Shown one piece after another: positions 16,131 through 23,967 of a stretch of 64,000 nucleotides of DNA. The stretch's first letter is position 1, and every line of letters begins with the position of its first letter. The notes beneath the pieces are model-generated. The model saw only the letters and a list, made by a program, of their open reading frames with translations, had not been told where the DNA came from and did no database searches. The DNA is taken from the NCBI RefSeq assembly GCF_003721515.1, contig NZ_RJJD01000010.1, forward strand, positions 33,786 to 97,785. The letters run 5' to 3'. The DNA is from Rufibacter latericius (GTDB lineage: Bacteria; Bacteroidota; Bacteroidia; Cytophagales; Hymenobacteraceae). The translations under genes were made by a program, and so were the position numbers.

Positions 16131-16682
16131 TTACTTATAAGCTTCCAATCGTTTTAACCGAAGTTCAACAGAAGCGATCCACTCCAGTTGTTGGTCTTTG
16201 TCCAGGCCGTGGCGGCTCTGGGAATCATAGAATTCCTGCTCTTTGTGCCAGGCATTGAAGGCCTCGTTCGCGTACTTGTTTAAGTCAGCGGCACCCCGGT
16301 TGCAGGCATTAGGAAGCTCGGCCAGGCGCTTGCGCAGTTGGCGGGCGTGCAGCTCGGTTAAATCAAAGTGCAACTGCTCATGGGCCAGTAACAAGACTGA
16401 GGTTTTATTTCGGGTCCAGGATTCCTTGGGGTTGAAAACCGCTTCTACTTTAAACTTCAGCTGGTTGTTCTCGCATTTAACCTTCATCTCCATGTTGGTG
16501 GAGGTAAGGGCGTGGTGTTGATTGGTGGGCGAAGGACTGCCGGCAAAGTCATCCCAGGTAAGGCGCTTCTGCACCGTCCAGGGAATGTCTGCTTTAAGGG
16601 GGGCAATCGGTGTAGGGTTAGTATCAGGAATAGCGGCCAGAAACAGCGCGCTGATCCAAAGCGGAAAAAATGTAAATGACAT
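16131..16682 (-). CDS. DUF922 family putative secreted metalloprotease
   Basis: Protein of 183 residues with an N-terminal signal peptide (MSFTFFPLWISALFLAAIPD). The DUF922 domain has an HExxH-like helix, LLAHEQLHFDLTELHAR, near residues 100-115, preceded by the typical LTWDDFAG motif. The HEQLHFD helix suggests a zinc site, but protease activity is not established for the family. It lies 67 bases downstream of the MATE gene on the same strand. Confidence 0.8.
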   Translation of the reverse strand: MSFTFFPLWISALFLAAIPDTNPTPIAPLKADIPWTVQKRLTWDDFAGSPSPTNQHHALTSTNMEMKVKCENNQLKFKVEAVFNPKESWTRNKTSVLLLAHEQLHFDLTELHARQLRKRLAELPNACNRGAADLNKYANEAFNAWHKEQEFYDSQSRHGLDKDQQLEWIASVELRLKRLEAYK

Positions 16683-16749
16683 AGCTGCTGAGGTAACACA
16701 CTCCCGTCCAAAAGGAGTTTCCTCCCTTCACAACTAAGTTATAAAAATT

Positions 16750-18084
16750 TTATTGCGGGCTCAACTTTCTAAACCTGAAATACAGCAGCAGCGCGGCAAT
16801 GGTAAGACCCGTAAAGAGCCCCAGCCAGGTACCAACAGCGCCCATCCCTCCCCAGAACCCTAAGGCATACCCCACCGGCAAGGCAATAAGCCAATAAGAG
16901 AACAGTGAGATCATGCTGGGTACTTTCACGTCCTCCAGACCACGCAAAGCACCCAAACCCACCACCTGCACCCCGTCAGACAACTGGAAAATAGCGGCGA
17001 TGATCAACAGTTTAGAGGCCAACACGTGCACCGAGGCATCTTTCACGTAAAAATGCGGGATCAGGTCTTTGCCCAGAATGATGAGGGTGGCACTTGCCGC
17101 CATGAACAAAGCTCCCAGAATGAGGCTGCTGTTGCCGGCCACGTGGGCCCCGTGCAGATCGCCGGAGCCCCGCAGTTTGCCCACCCTAATAGTAGCCGCC
17201 GATGAGATTCCGCTGGCCATCATGTACGTCACGGAAGCTACGTTCAACGCAATCTGGTGGGCTGCCAGGTCGCGGGCACCTACCCAACCAATCATCACCG
17301 CCGAAAAACTGAATGCTCCCATCTCAAAGATCATCTGCAGCGAGATAGGCAACCCGATTTTGAACATGCGGGACATATGGGTCCAGGAGAGGTGTTCTAG
17401 GGTGAGGTACTTGCGATAGCGGGCAAAGCGCTTAAACCTAAGTACAAAAGCAGCCATGATGACGGCCATGAGCACGCGGGAGATAAACGTAGCCCAGGCA
17501 GCCCCGTTCAAGCCCAGGGCGGGCAAACCCAGCTTACCGTAGATGAGCACGTAATTGAGCCCCACATTCACCACGTTGGCAAAAATGGAGATGTACATAG
17601 ACTGCTTTGTGAGGGATAGGCCTTCGGCGAACTGCTTGAAGGCCTGGAACACCATCAGTGGCACCATGGAAAAGAACAGGATGTTCACGTACGGAATGGC
17701 CAGCCGAACCACCTCTTCAGGTTGATTTAAATACGCGATGAGAGGTGATAATCCCCAGAAAGCCAGGAACAAAAGAATCCCTACGATGGTGTTCAGGAAA
17801 AGGCCATTGATCAAGACTAACGCGATCCGGGTGTGGTTTTTACGGCCGTCGGCACGGGCCACCAGGGGCGTGATGCTGTAAGAGATTCCCAAACCAAACA
17901 CCAGGGTGATGGTGAAAATGCTGTTTCCCAACGAAGCCGCGGCCAACTGAGCCGTCCCAATGCGACCAGCCATCACACTGTCGGTTACTGTTACCAGAAT
18001 GTGCCCCAATTGACTTAACACCACGGGGTAGGCTAGCCAGAAAGTACTTTTATAATGTTCGCGGTATTGAGCAGAGAAAATCAC
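16750..18084 (-). CDS. MATE family multidrug/Na+ antiporter
   Basis: Inner-membrane transporter of 444 residues with about twelve hydrophobic helices in two homologous halves, typical of NorM/DinF-type MATE exporters that expel cationic drugs or metabolites against Na+ or H+. Family motifs are TVTDSVMAGRIGTAQLAAAS in TM1-2 and GWVGARDLAAHQIALNVAS in the equivalent place of the second half. The substrate is unknown. A consensus -7 box lies 22 bases upstream. Confidence 0.92.
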   Translation of the reverse strand: MIFSAQYREHYKSTFWLAYPVVLSQLGHILVTVTDSVMAGRIGTAQLAAASLGNSIFTITLVFGLGISYSITPLVARADGRKNHTRIALVLINGLFLNTIVGILLFLAFWGLSPLIAYLNQPEEVVRLAIPYVNILFFSMVPLMVFQAFKQFAEGLSLTKQSMYISIFANVVNVGLNYVLIYGKLGLPALGLNGAAWATFISRVLMAVIMAAFVLRFKRFARYRKYLTLEHLSWTHMSRMFKIGLPISLQMIFEMGAFSFSAVMIGWVGARDLAAHQIALNVASVTYMMASGISSAATIRVGKLRGSGDLHGAHVAGNSSLILGALFMAASATLIILGKDLIPHFYVKDASVHVLASKLLIIAAIFQLSDGVQVVGLGALRGLEDVKVPSMISLFSYWLIALPVGYALGFWGGMGAVGTWLGLFTGLTIAALLLYFRFRKLSPQ

Positions 18085-18426
18085 AAGCCATTTTTAAATC
18101 AGGGCGCAAAGGTACGGCTATTTTCTCTCTTCAGGAGGACAAATGTCCAAGTAAGCAAAGATCAATCCTTTGGTAAACTCCTGTTCCCAGAGGTGAAGTA
18201 AGTTTCTTCACGCCTTGTTTTTGATGTGTTTTCCGGAAACTAGCTTTAAAACCGGTTTTGAGGTTTTGAAGAGTTAGAGGTGAGAGAAGAGTTGAACATG
18301 AATTCAGGCTCTCAGGATTAGGCTAAAGTTGACCTGTTAAACAACTCCTCAGTACTTAGTTCTCGGGTAGTTTGGGAAAGTTCGGAATAGGCAGATGTTG
18401 TTTTAAGGCTGTTTATAGGAAAACAC
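18085..18426. other. Intergenic region between the aminotransferase and MATE genes
   Basis: About 340 bases. Besides the MATE promoter box near 18107 and a degenerate palindrome at 18400-18434, no gene or RNA structure was recognised. A second weak half-element (CTTTAAAACCGGTTTTGAGG) occurs near 18244. Confidence 0.5.
18107..18114 (-). promoter_or_regulatory. Candidate -7 element of the MATE gene
   Basis: TACCTTTG on the minus strand, an exact TAnnTTTG match 22 bases before the MATE ATG. The nearest upstream TTTG is 25 bases away, a little far for a -33 element. Confidence 0.45.
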
Positions 18427-18434
18427 CTAAGAAA
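18400..18434. repeat. Dispersed palindromic element, degenerate copy
   Basis: GTTTTAAGGCTGTTTATAGG then AAAACACCTAAGAAAC. It overlaps the end of the aminotransferase gene, whose stop lies at 18427. Confidence 0.5.
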
Positions 18435-19521
18435 CAAAGGCTTTCAAGCGAAGCAGGGCATTCTCCAAAATATCCTCCGGAAGGGCGTAGGACATCCGCA
18501 CAGCGTTGGTCATTCCCATGTTTGTGGCGCTCAAAACCTCAAGCCCTACCTGGTCTTTCAAGGCAGCGGCCCATTCCTCCACGAGCATAAAGGGAGAGGC
18601 AGGATCCTGGGCCTGCAGGCAGCCATCTACCTGTAAGGTGACATAATACCCCGCATCCGGAAGGGTGAATTTGAGCTTGGGCATCAGCTCCAGTTCCTGG
18701 CGTACCCGCTCTCTTTTCGCTTCCAGGTCTTGCCTGAAGTGTTTCCAGATTTGGTGGCGGTGTTGGGTAGCGGCTACGGCGCCAGCCTGTACAAAAGGCG
18801 ATACCCCCGAGATCAATTTTCGCTGGAGTTCTGTGGCGGAATGGAGAACTTCGAAAGGGGCAATCAGGTACCCAACCCGCCAACCCGACATGGCAAAGGA
18901 CTTAGAGAAACCATTGATCACGGCTACTCTATTTCGCAGATGCTCAAAGCGTATGAAACTTGGTACGGGCCCGTCAAACCCAAGCCCGTCGTAGATTTCG
19001 TCTGAGAGCAGGTGCAGGTTGGGGAACTCGTCCAGCAGGTGCGCTACCTGCTGCAGCTCGGCAACGGAATACACTTTTCCGGTGGGGTTTCCCGGGTTGG
19101 TGAGGATGAGCAGCCGGGTGTCCGGGGAAACTTTCTGCCTGATTTGCTCAACATTTAGGGAATAGCCTTGCTCCGGATTGGCTGGTACTGTTACCAGTTT
19201 GCCGCCGCTTTGCCGGATAAGCTCCGGAAACGCAAACCAGTAGGGGGCCAGGGCAATCACCTCGTCATCGGGCTGAAGCAGGCTTTGCAGGTACAGGTGG
19301 ATGGCGTGTTTGGCCCCGTGGGTGATAAGGATCTGCTCGGCGGGAACCGGCACGCCTTCGTCCTCCAGGTACCGTTGCGCCAGGGCGTACCTTAAATCCG
19401 GCAGGCCTTCTGTGGGACCGTAAAAGGTGTCATGTTTGGACAGGGCCTTATGGATGGCCTCTACTGCCACGCCGGGGGTATTGAAATGGCTGACGCCTAA
19501 ATGCAGCGGAATAACATCCAT
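18427..19521 (-). CDS. Class I/II PLP-dependent aminotransferase or C-S lyase
   Basis: Fold-type I PLP enzyme of 364 residues. The cofactor lysine is Lys207 in NGFSKSFAMSGWRVGYL; other motifs are YGPTEGLPDLR, LTNPGNPTGKVY and LLSDEIYDGLGF. This is the aspartate-aminotransferase subgroup that also contains C-S lyases of the PatB/MalY kind. It lies 122 bases downstream of egtD on the same strand. Ergothioneine synthesis needs a PLP C-S lyase as its last step (EgtE in mycobacteria, a different subfamily), so this gene is a candidate for that role; a plain aminotransferase is equally possible. Confidence 0.88.
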   Translation of the reverse strand: MDVIPLHLGVSHFNTPGVAVEAIHKALSKHDTFYGPTEGLPDLRYALAQRYLEDEGVPVPAEQILITHGAKHAIHLYLQSLLQPDDEVIALAPYWFAFPELIRQSGGKLVTVPANPEQGYSLNVEQIRQKVSPDTRLLILTNPGNPTGKVYSVAELQQVAHLLDEFPNLHLLSDEIYDGLGFDGPVPSFIRFEHLRNRVAVINGFSKSFAMSGWRVGYLIAPFEVLHSATELQRKLISGVSPFVQAGAVAATQHRHQIWKHFRQDLEAKRERVRQELELMPKLKFTLPDAGYYVTLQVDGCLQAQDPASPFMLVEEWAAALKDQVGLEVLSATNMGMTNAVRMSYALPEDILENALLRLKAFVS

Positions 19522-19583
19522 GTACGGGTGGTTTAAAGATCAGACTTTACTTTGGCCCCTGAATGGCCCGCAAAATCTAGTCA

Positions 19584-19617
19584 TTTTTCACCTGTTTTCA
19601 GAAAACCGAGGCAAAAT
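19584..19617. repeat. Dispersed palindromic element, degenerate copy
   Basis: TTTTTCACCTGTTTTC, then AGAAAACCGAGGCAAAAT; lies in the gap between egtD and the downstream PLP gene. Confidence 0.5.
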
Positions 19618-19643
19618 CGTTTCCTGTCTTTCACCTGCTCAGG

Positions 19644-20648
19644 TTAAGGCAGAGGCCGAAGCAGTACATCGGCGAAGCCGTGGCTGGGATCTGTGAAGAC
19701 ATCCTGCACCCAAAAGCCGCATTCCTGAGCCATTTCCTCTACCTGCCGGAGCGAGAACTTATAGGAATTCTCGGTATGGATGGCTTCCCAGGCCTCGAAT
19801 TGAAAGGTTTGCTGAAGGGCCCCAATGTACACTTCCTGTGGTTTCTGGCTGATAAGGAAACTTCGCATGGTACCTTCTAAAGGGTCGTACTCCGCGAAGT
19901 GCTGGAAGGCGTCCAGGTCAAAATCGGCTTGGAGTTCCTTGTTGATGCGATGCAGCAGGTTGAGGTTAAAGGCCGAGGTAATGCCGGCGGCATCGTCATA
20001 GGCCCGCCGGATTTTTTCGGGGTCTTTTCTTAAATCCAGGCCTAAAAGGAAGGAGTCCTCAGGGTTCAGGGTCTGGCGCAGGGTACAGAGGAAGTTCTTG
20101 GCCTCGCACAGGTCAAAGTTCCCGATGTTGGAGCCCAGGAACAGCACTACCTTGCGCTGGTGTACGTGTTGGTTAAGCCATTCCAATCCCTGGAAATATT
20201 CAGCGGCGAGGGCTTTCACCTGTAAGCTGGGCCACCGGTGGCCCATGTCTTCCAGAAGCAGAGTCAACTGGTCCTGGGAAATATCCAGAGGGACATAGGA
20301 GAAATCGGTTTTTGAGGCCACCAACTCAGAAAGCAGCAGTTTGGTTTTGTAGGCATCACCGGCGCCAAGGTCCACTAACTGGAACCGGGTGTGGGTATCC
20401 ATTGCGAAGAGGATCTCCTTGCGTTGGCGCGACAAAATCTGGTGCTCCAGTTTGGTAAGGTAATACTCGGGCAGTTCCATGATCTGCTGGAAAAGCTGGC
20501 TCCCTCTTGCATCATAAAAGAATCTGGAGGATAGCTTTTTGGGGGTTTGGCTCAAGCCCTGCTTTACATCCTGCGCCAGGCCGTTGTCATCTGAGACACG
20601 GGTGGGCAACAGGTCTATCAGGCCGTTTTGGGTAGAGGTGGAGGTCAT
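19644..20648 (-). CDS. egtD: L-histidine N-alpha-methyltransferase EgtD
   Basis: SAM-dependent methyltransferase of 334 residues that trimethylates histidine to hercynine, the first step of ergothioneine synthesis. The SAM-binding motif is FQLVDLGAGDAYKTKLLL near residue 90; SRFFYDARGSQLFQQIMELP at the start is the EgtD signature, followed by YYLTKLEHQIL. LFLGSNIGNFDLCEAKNFL and the later acidic loop belong to the substrate pocket. It starts nine bases after the egtB stop, so egtB-egtD is an operon. Confidence 0.95.
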   Translation of the reverse strand: MTSTSTQNGLIDLLPTRVSDDNGLAQDVKQGLSQTPKKLSSRFFYDARGSQLFQQIMELPEYYLTKLEHQILSRQRKEILFAMDTHTRFQLVDLGAGDAYKTKLLLSELVASKTDFSYVPLDISQDQLTLLLEDMGHRWPSLQVKALAAEYFQGLEWLNQHVHQRKVVLFLGSNIGNFDLCEAKNFLCTLRQTLNPEDSFLLGLDLRKDPEKIRRAYDDAAGITSAFNLNLLHRINKELQADFDLDAFQHFAEYDPLEGTMRSFLISQKPQEVYIGALQQTFQFEAWEAIHTENSYKFSLRQVEEMAQECGFWVQDVFTDPSHGFADVLLRPLP

Positions 20649-20657
20649 GACTTGGGT

Positions 20658-21956
20658 TTAGGAGTATCGTTTGGCTAACCTGATGCCGGTGAACTGCCAG
20701 CGTTTGTCTGCGTGAAAAAAGTTTCGGTACGTGCTTCTGATGTGGCTTTGCGGGGTAGCGCAGGAGCCCCCGCGCAGCACCATCTGGTTTACCATGAATT
20801 TACCGTTGTATTCCCCCAAAGCCCCGGGTGCCGTCTCAAAACCAGAGTAAGGAAAATAGCCGCTGTAAGTCCATTCCCAGGTATTGCCTAGCAACTGGGC
20901 CACTTTATCTGAATCTTGAGAAAGGATAGCCGCCACTGGTTGCAGCAGACCACTTTCCAAGAAGTTGCCTTCCTGCAGAGGATTGGCATGAAGTTGGGCT
21001 AAGGCTTCCCATTCAAATTCCGTCAAAAGCCGGTGCCCAGACCAGTTCGCGTAAGCCAGTGCCTCATAGAAACTCACGTGCGTAACCGGGGCATTCAGGT
21101 CAACCTTCTCCAAGCCCTGCAACGTGAAGTACCACCACTCCTCGTCCTGTTTTGTCCAGTAAAGAGGAGCTTGCCACTGATGTTGCTGACACAATTGCCA
21201 GCCTTCGTCAAGCCAATGCCTGAAATCTGAATAGCCGCCAGCTTCCATGAAGGCGAGGTATTCGCCGTTGGTTACCGGGGTACGCCGCGCCTGGAACTCC
21301 GCTACATATACGGGGTGAGCCTGTAGTTCATTGTCAAAGCAGAAACCCTCGCCCGTAAATCCAATAGTGTACATGCCCTCCGGCACAGTGACCCATTCGT
21401 TTTGGGGCGGTTTTACAGATACGGGCATCAGAGCAGGTTCAGCTTTGGGCTGATAAGCTGGCAACAGCGGGTTGCAGCCCAGAATGTATTTAATGTCGGT
21501 GACTAAGAGTTCCTGGTGTTGCTGTTCGTGCTGAAGGCCCAGTTCCAGAAGGACTTGTATTTGATCATTTTCCAGGAAGGAATCAGAGTTCAGGGCTTGT
21601 TCCATTTCCTCGTCCACGTACTGGCGGTAAGCGTAGATGTCCTCCAACGGCGGGCGCGACAAGGTACCACGGTCAGACCGGGCTACCCGGCTGCCCATGC
21701 TGTTGTAGTAGGAGTTGAACAGGAAAGCGTACTGCGGATGGAAAGGCTGGTAACCCGGCCGATGCGGCTCCAGGATAAAAGTCTCGAAAAACCAGGTAGT
21801 ATGTCCCAGGTGCCATTTGGGCGGACTCACATCTACCATGGGTTGCATGACCGTATCTTCTGGGGTAAGCGGCGCGCACAACTGCTCGGTCTGCCGCCGG
21901 ATCTGCCGGAAACGTGTGAGCAAACTGGTGGTGTGGTTTAGCGTAAGAGGAATCAT
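20658..21956 (-). CDS. egtB: Ergothioneine biosynthesis sulfoxide synthase EgtB
   Basis: Non-haem iron enzyme of 432 residues that joins hercynine to a thiol (gamma-glutamylcysteine or cysteine) as a sulfoxide. The N-terminal DinB-like domain supplies the three iron histidines: WHLGHTTWFFE with His52, and LQHEQQHQELLVTD with His143 and His147. The C-terminal FGE-sulfatase-like domain is shown by GGYSDFRHWLDEGWQL, LLTEFEWEALA, LGNTWEWTYSGYFPY and VLRGGSCATPQSHIRSTYRN. No egtA (glutamate-cysteine ligase) or egtC (amidohydrolase) gene is nearby, so the thiol donor may be cysteine or come from elsewhere. Confidence 0.95.
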   Translation of the reverse strand: MIPLTLNHTTSLLTRFRQIRRQTEQLCAPLTPEDTVMQPMVDVSPPKWHLGHTTWFFETFILEPHRPGYQPFHPQYAFLFNSYYNSMGSRVARSDRGTLSRPPLEDIYAYRQYVDEEMEQALNSDSFLENDQIQVLLELGLQHEQQHQELLVTDIKYILGCNPLLPAYQPKAEPALMPVSVKPPQNEWVTVPEGMYTIGFTGEGFCFDNELQAHPVYVAEFQARRTPVTNGEYLAFMEAGGYSDFRHWLDEGWQLCQQHQWQAPLYWTKQDEEWWYFTLQGLEKVDLNAPVTHVSFYEALAYANWSGHRLLTEFEWEALAQLHANPLQEGNFLESGLLQPVAAILSQDSDKVAQLLGNTWEWTYSGYFPYSGFETAPGALGEYNGKFMVNQMVLRGGSCATPQSHIRSTYRNFFHADKRWQFTGIRLAKRYS

Positions 21957-22032
21957 GTGGTTTGTACTTATTTACCTTCTAAACTAGATTTATCCTGAAA
22001 GGTTGTACCTTCACTTGTCAGAAAAAGACCCT

Positions 22033-23109
22033 ATGCCCCTTGTTTTTACCCCTTTTTCGCGGGAATTGGTTTTTAAGTTCGATGCCCGTACCTCCCGTGG
22101 CGCCATGAAAACCCACCAGGCCTATTTTCTGCGCGTGCACCACACCCAGAGACCTCAGGTGCAGGGATGGGGCGAGTGTTCTCCGCTGCCCGGCCTAAGT
22201 CCCGACTATTCCCCCGATTTTCCCCAACTCCTGCAGCATCTCTGCGACCAGTACAACGCCCTGAACCTGGAAGACCCCGAGGCCGACGAGGGGATGAACT
22301 TCTGGAGTTCCCTGGCAGCCTGGCCTTCCATTTGTTTTGCCGCTGAAACCGCCTGGATTGACTATTTACGCGGGGCCCAAAGAATCCTGTACAAAACTCC
22401 CTTTTCAAGCTCAGAGCAGGGCATCCGGATCAATGGCCTTATCTGGATGGGCGATTTGGCATTTATGCGGGAACAGATCGAAAAAAAGATGGACCAGGGA
22501 TTCCGCTGCCTGAAACTGAAGATTGGCGGGCTTGATTTCACGCAGGAATTGAAGATACTGAAAGAAATCAGGAATGTAGCCAGCCCGCAGGAACTGGAAC
22601 TTCGGTTAGATGCCAACGGGGCCTTCTCACCGTACGATGCGGAGGAGAAGCTCCGGCAACTGGCCATGTTCGATATCCATTCCCTGGAGCAGCCCATCAA
22701 AGCCGGACAGGTAGAGGAAATGCAGCTTCTGTGCGAGGTTTCTCCCATTCCCATCGCCTTGGACGAAGAACTTATTGGCGTGAATGGGGAGGAAAACAAA
22801 TGGAACCTGCTGCACACCATCCGGCCGCAGTATATCATCATCAAACCCACGCTGGTGGGCGGATTGGTAAGCAGCCGGGAGTGGATTCAGGTGGCTCAGT
22901 CTTTGGGAATTGACTGGTGGCTTACCTCGGCGCTGGAATCCAACATCGGCCTGAACGCCATTGCCCAGTTTGCCGCTGAGTTGGGTAATCCTATGCCTCA
23001 AGGGTTGGGAACCGGACAGCTATACCACAACAACTTCGCCTCTCCGCTGGAAATCAGGGGAGAAGAGCTTTGGTACAACTCAGACAAACCTTGGGAATTA
23101 CCTAAGTGA
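22033..23109 (+). CDS. menC: o-Succinylbenzoate synthase MenC
   Basis: Enolase-superfamily enzyme of 358 residues, dehydrating SHCHC to o-succinylbenzoate in menaquinone synthesis. Seen: the KxK pair in CLKLKIGGLDF, metal ligands Asp in LRLDANGAFS, Glu in SLEQPIK and Asp/Glu in IALDEELIG, and the second-side lysine in IIIKPTLVGGL. The ORF can be read from a TTG at 22003, but the ATG at 22033 (MPLVFTPFSREL) is preferred. It is divergent from egtB across 76 bases. Dipeptide epimerases are a related alternative, but menaquinone is the usual quinone of this group, favouring MenC. Other men genes are not in this window. Confidence 0.87.
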   Translation: MPLVFTPFSRELVFKFDARTSRGAMKTHQAYFLRVHHTQRPQVQGWGECSPLPGLSPDYSPDFPQLLQHLCDQYNALNLEDPEADEGMNFWSSLAAWPSICFAAETAWIDYLRGAQRILYKTPFSSSEQGIRINGLIWMGDLAFMREQIEKKMDQGFRCLKLKIGGLDFTQELKILKEIRNVASPQELELRLDANGAFSPYDAEEKLRQLAMFDIHSLEQPIKAGQVEEMQLLCEVSPIPIALDEELIGVNGEENKWNLLHTIRPQYIIIKPTLVGGLVSSREWIQVAQSLGIDWWLTSALESNIGLNAIAQFAAELGNPMPQGLGTGQLYHNNFASPLEIRGEELWYNSDKPWELPK

Positions 23110-23113
23110 GTGC

Positions 23114-23150
23114 TGTTTAAGGGCTAATTTACCAAAACAAGGTTAAAACG
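23114..23150. repeat. Dispersed palindromic element
   Basis: CTGTTTAAGGGCTAATTT and CAAAACAAGGTTAAAACG around a short loop, between the convergent menC and sir2 genes. Confidence 0.5.
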
Positions 23151-23153
23151 AAG

Positions 23154-23843
23154 TTATTCTCCCAGCAGCTTCTTGACCAATTTAGGTACGCCCACGGTGG
23201 CTTTCTCCTGAATGATGGTGAAGTTTCTGCGGTGCGAGACCGCCGGTGTGTTGGGGTCAATCAGGTAAATGGGGGTGTCATGCGGCGCGTAGGAGAGAAG
23301 GCCTGCCGCTGGATACACTTGTAAAGATGTCCCGATGATAAGCAGGTAATCGGCGTGCATGGTTTCTTCGGCGGCTTGTTCAATGAGTGGAACAGCTTCT
23401 CCAAACCAAACAATGTTAGGCCTTAGTTGAGAGCCTTTTTCGCAGAGATCGCCCAGGTTCAGTTCCCAGCCGTTCATGGGGTACACCAGTTTTTCGTCTT
23501 TGGTGCTGCGGCTCTCAAACAGCTTGCCGTGCAGGTGCAGGATGTGCGAAGACCCGGCCCGCTCATGCAGATCATCCACATTCTGGGTGATGATGCGCAC
23601 GTCATATTTCTGTTCCAGGTCAACCAAGGCTTTGTGGGCTGCGTTTGGTTCAACCCCCAAAGCGCTTTTCCGGCGTTGGTTGTAGAAGTCCAGCACCAAT
23701 TTTGGGTTTTTCTGCCAGCCTTCCGGCGAGGCCACCTCCATTACATCATGTCCTTCCCAGAGGCCGTTTGCGTCCCGGAATGTAGCCAGGCCGCTCTCTG
23801 CGCTGATTCCGGCGCCGGTCAATACCACAACTTTCTGTTTCAT
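23154..23843 (-). CDS. cobB: Sir2-family NAD-dependent protein deacylase
   Basis: Sirtuin of 229 residues that removes acyl groups from lysines using NAD+. NAD-binding GAGISAESGLATFRDANGLW, the TQNVDDLHERAG loop with the catalytic-site residues, HLHGKLFE with the catalytic His, and NIVWFGEAVP are all present. The four-cysteine zinc ribbon is not: where two CxxC pairs are expected between HLHGKLFE and LRPNIVW, only one cysteine (DLCEKG) is found. Similar loss is common in Bacteroidota sirtuins as far as I recall. The protein is otherwise full length. Confidence 0.9.
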   Translation of the reverse strand: MKQKVVVLTGAGISAESGLATFRDANGLWEGHDVMEVASPEGWQKNPKLVLDFYNQRRKSALGVEPNAAHKALVDLEQKYDVRIITQNVDDLHERAGSSHILHLHGKLFESRSTKDEKLVYPMNGWELNLGDLCEKGSQLRPNIVWFGEAVPLIEQAAEETMHADYLLIIGTSLQVYPAAGLLSYAPHDTPIYLIDPNTPAVSHRRNFTIIQEKATVGVPKLVKKLLGE

Positions 23844-23891
23844 GGTTTGTTCAGGTTTGTCCTGTAATCTACTGCAAACGAGTGTAAAAAG

Positions 23892-23945
23892 CTACTCCCC
23901 GTTTAGAGGCTGTTTTTAGAAAATCAGCCTCTAAACGGGGAGTAG
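23892..23945. terminator. Long hairpin terminator; near-perfect dispersed palindrome
   Basis: Perfect 21-base arms (beginning CTACTCCCCGTTTAGAGGCT) around a 12-base loop that pairs further as TTTT/AAAA. It lies between topA and sir2 on the minus strand, and is positioned to end topA transcription. The GTTTAGAGGCTG core matches the window-wide element, and the arms extend it outward. Confidence 0.8.
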
Positions 23946-23967
23946 GGTAAAATCAATAAGTCTTGGT

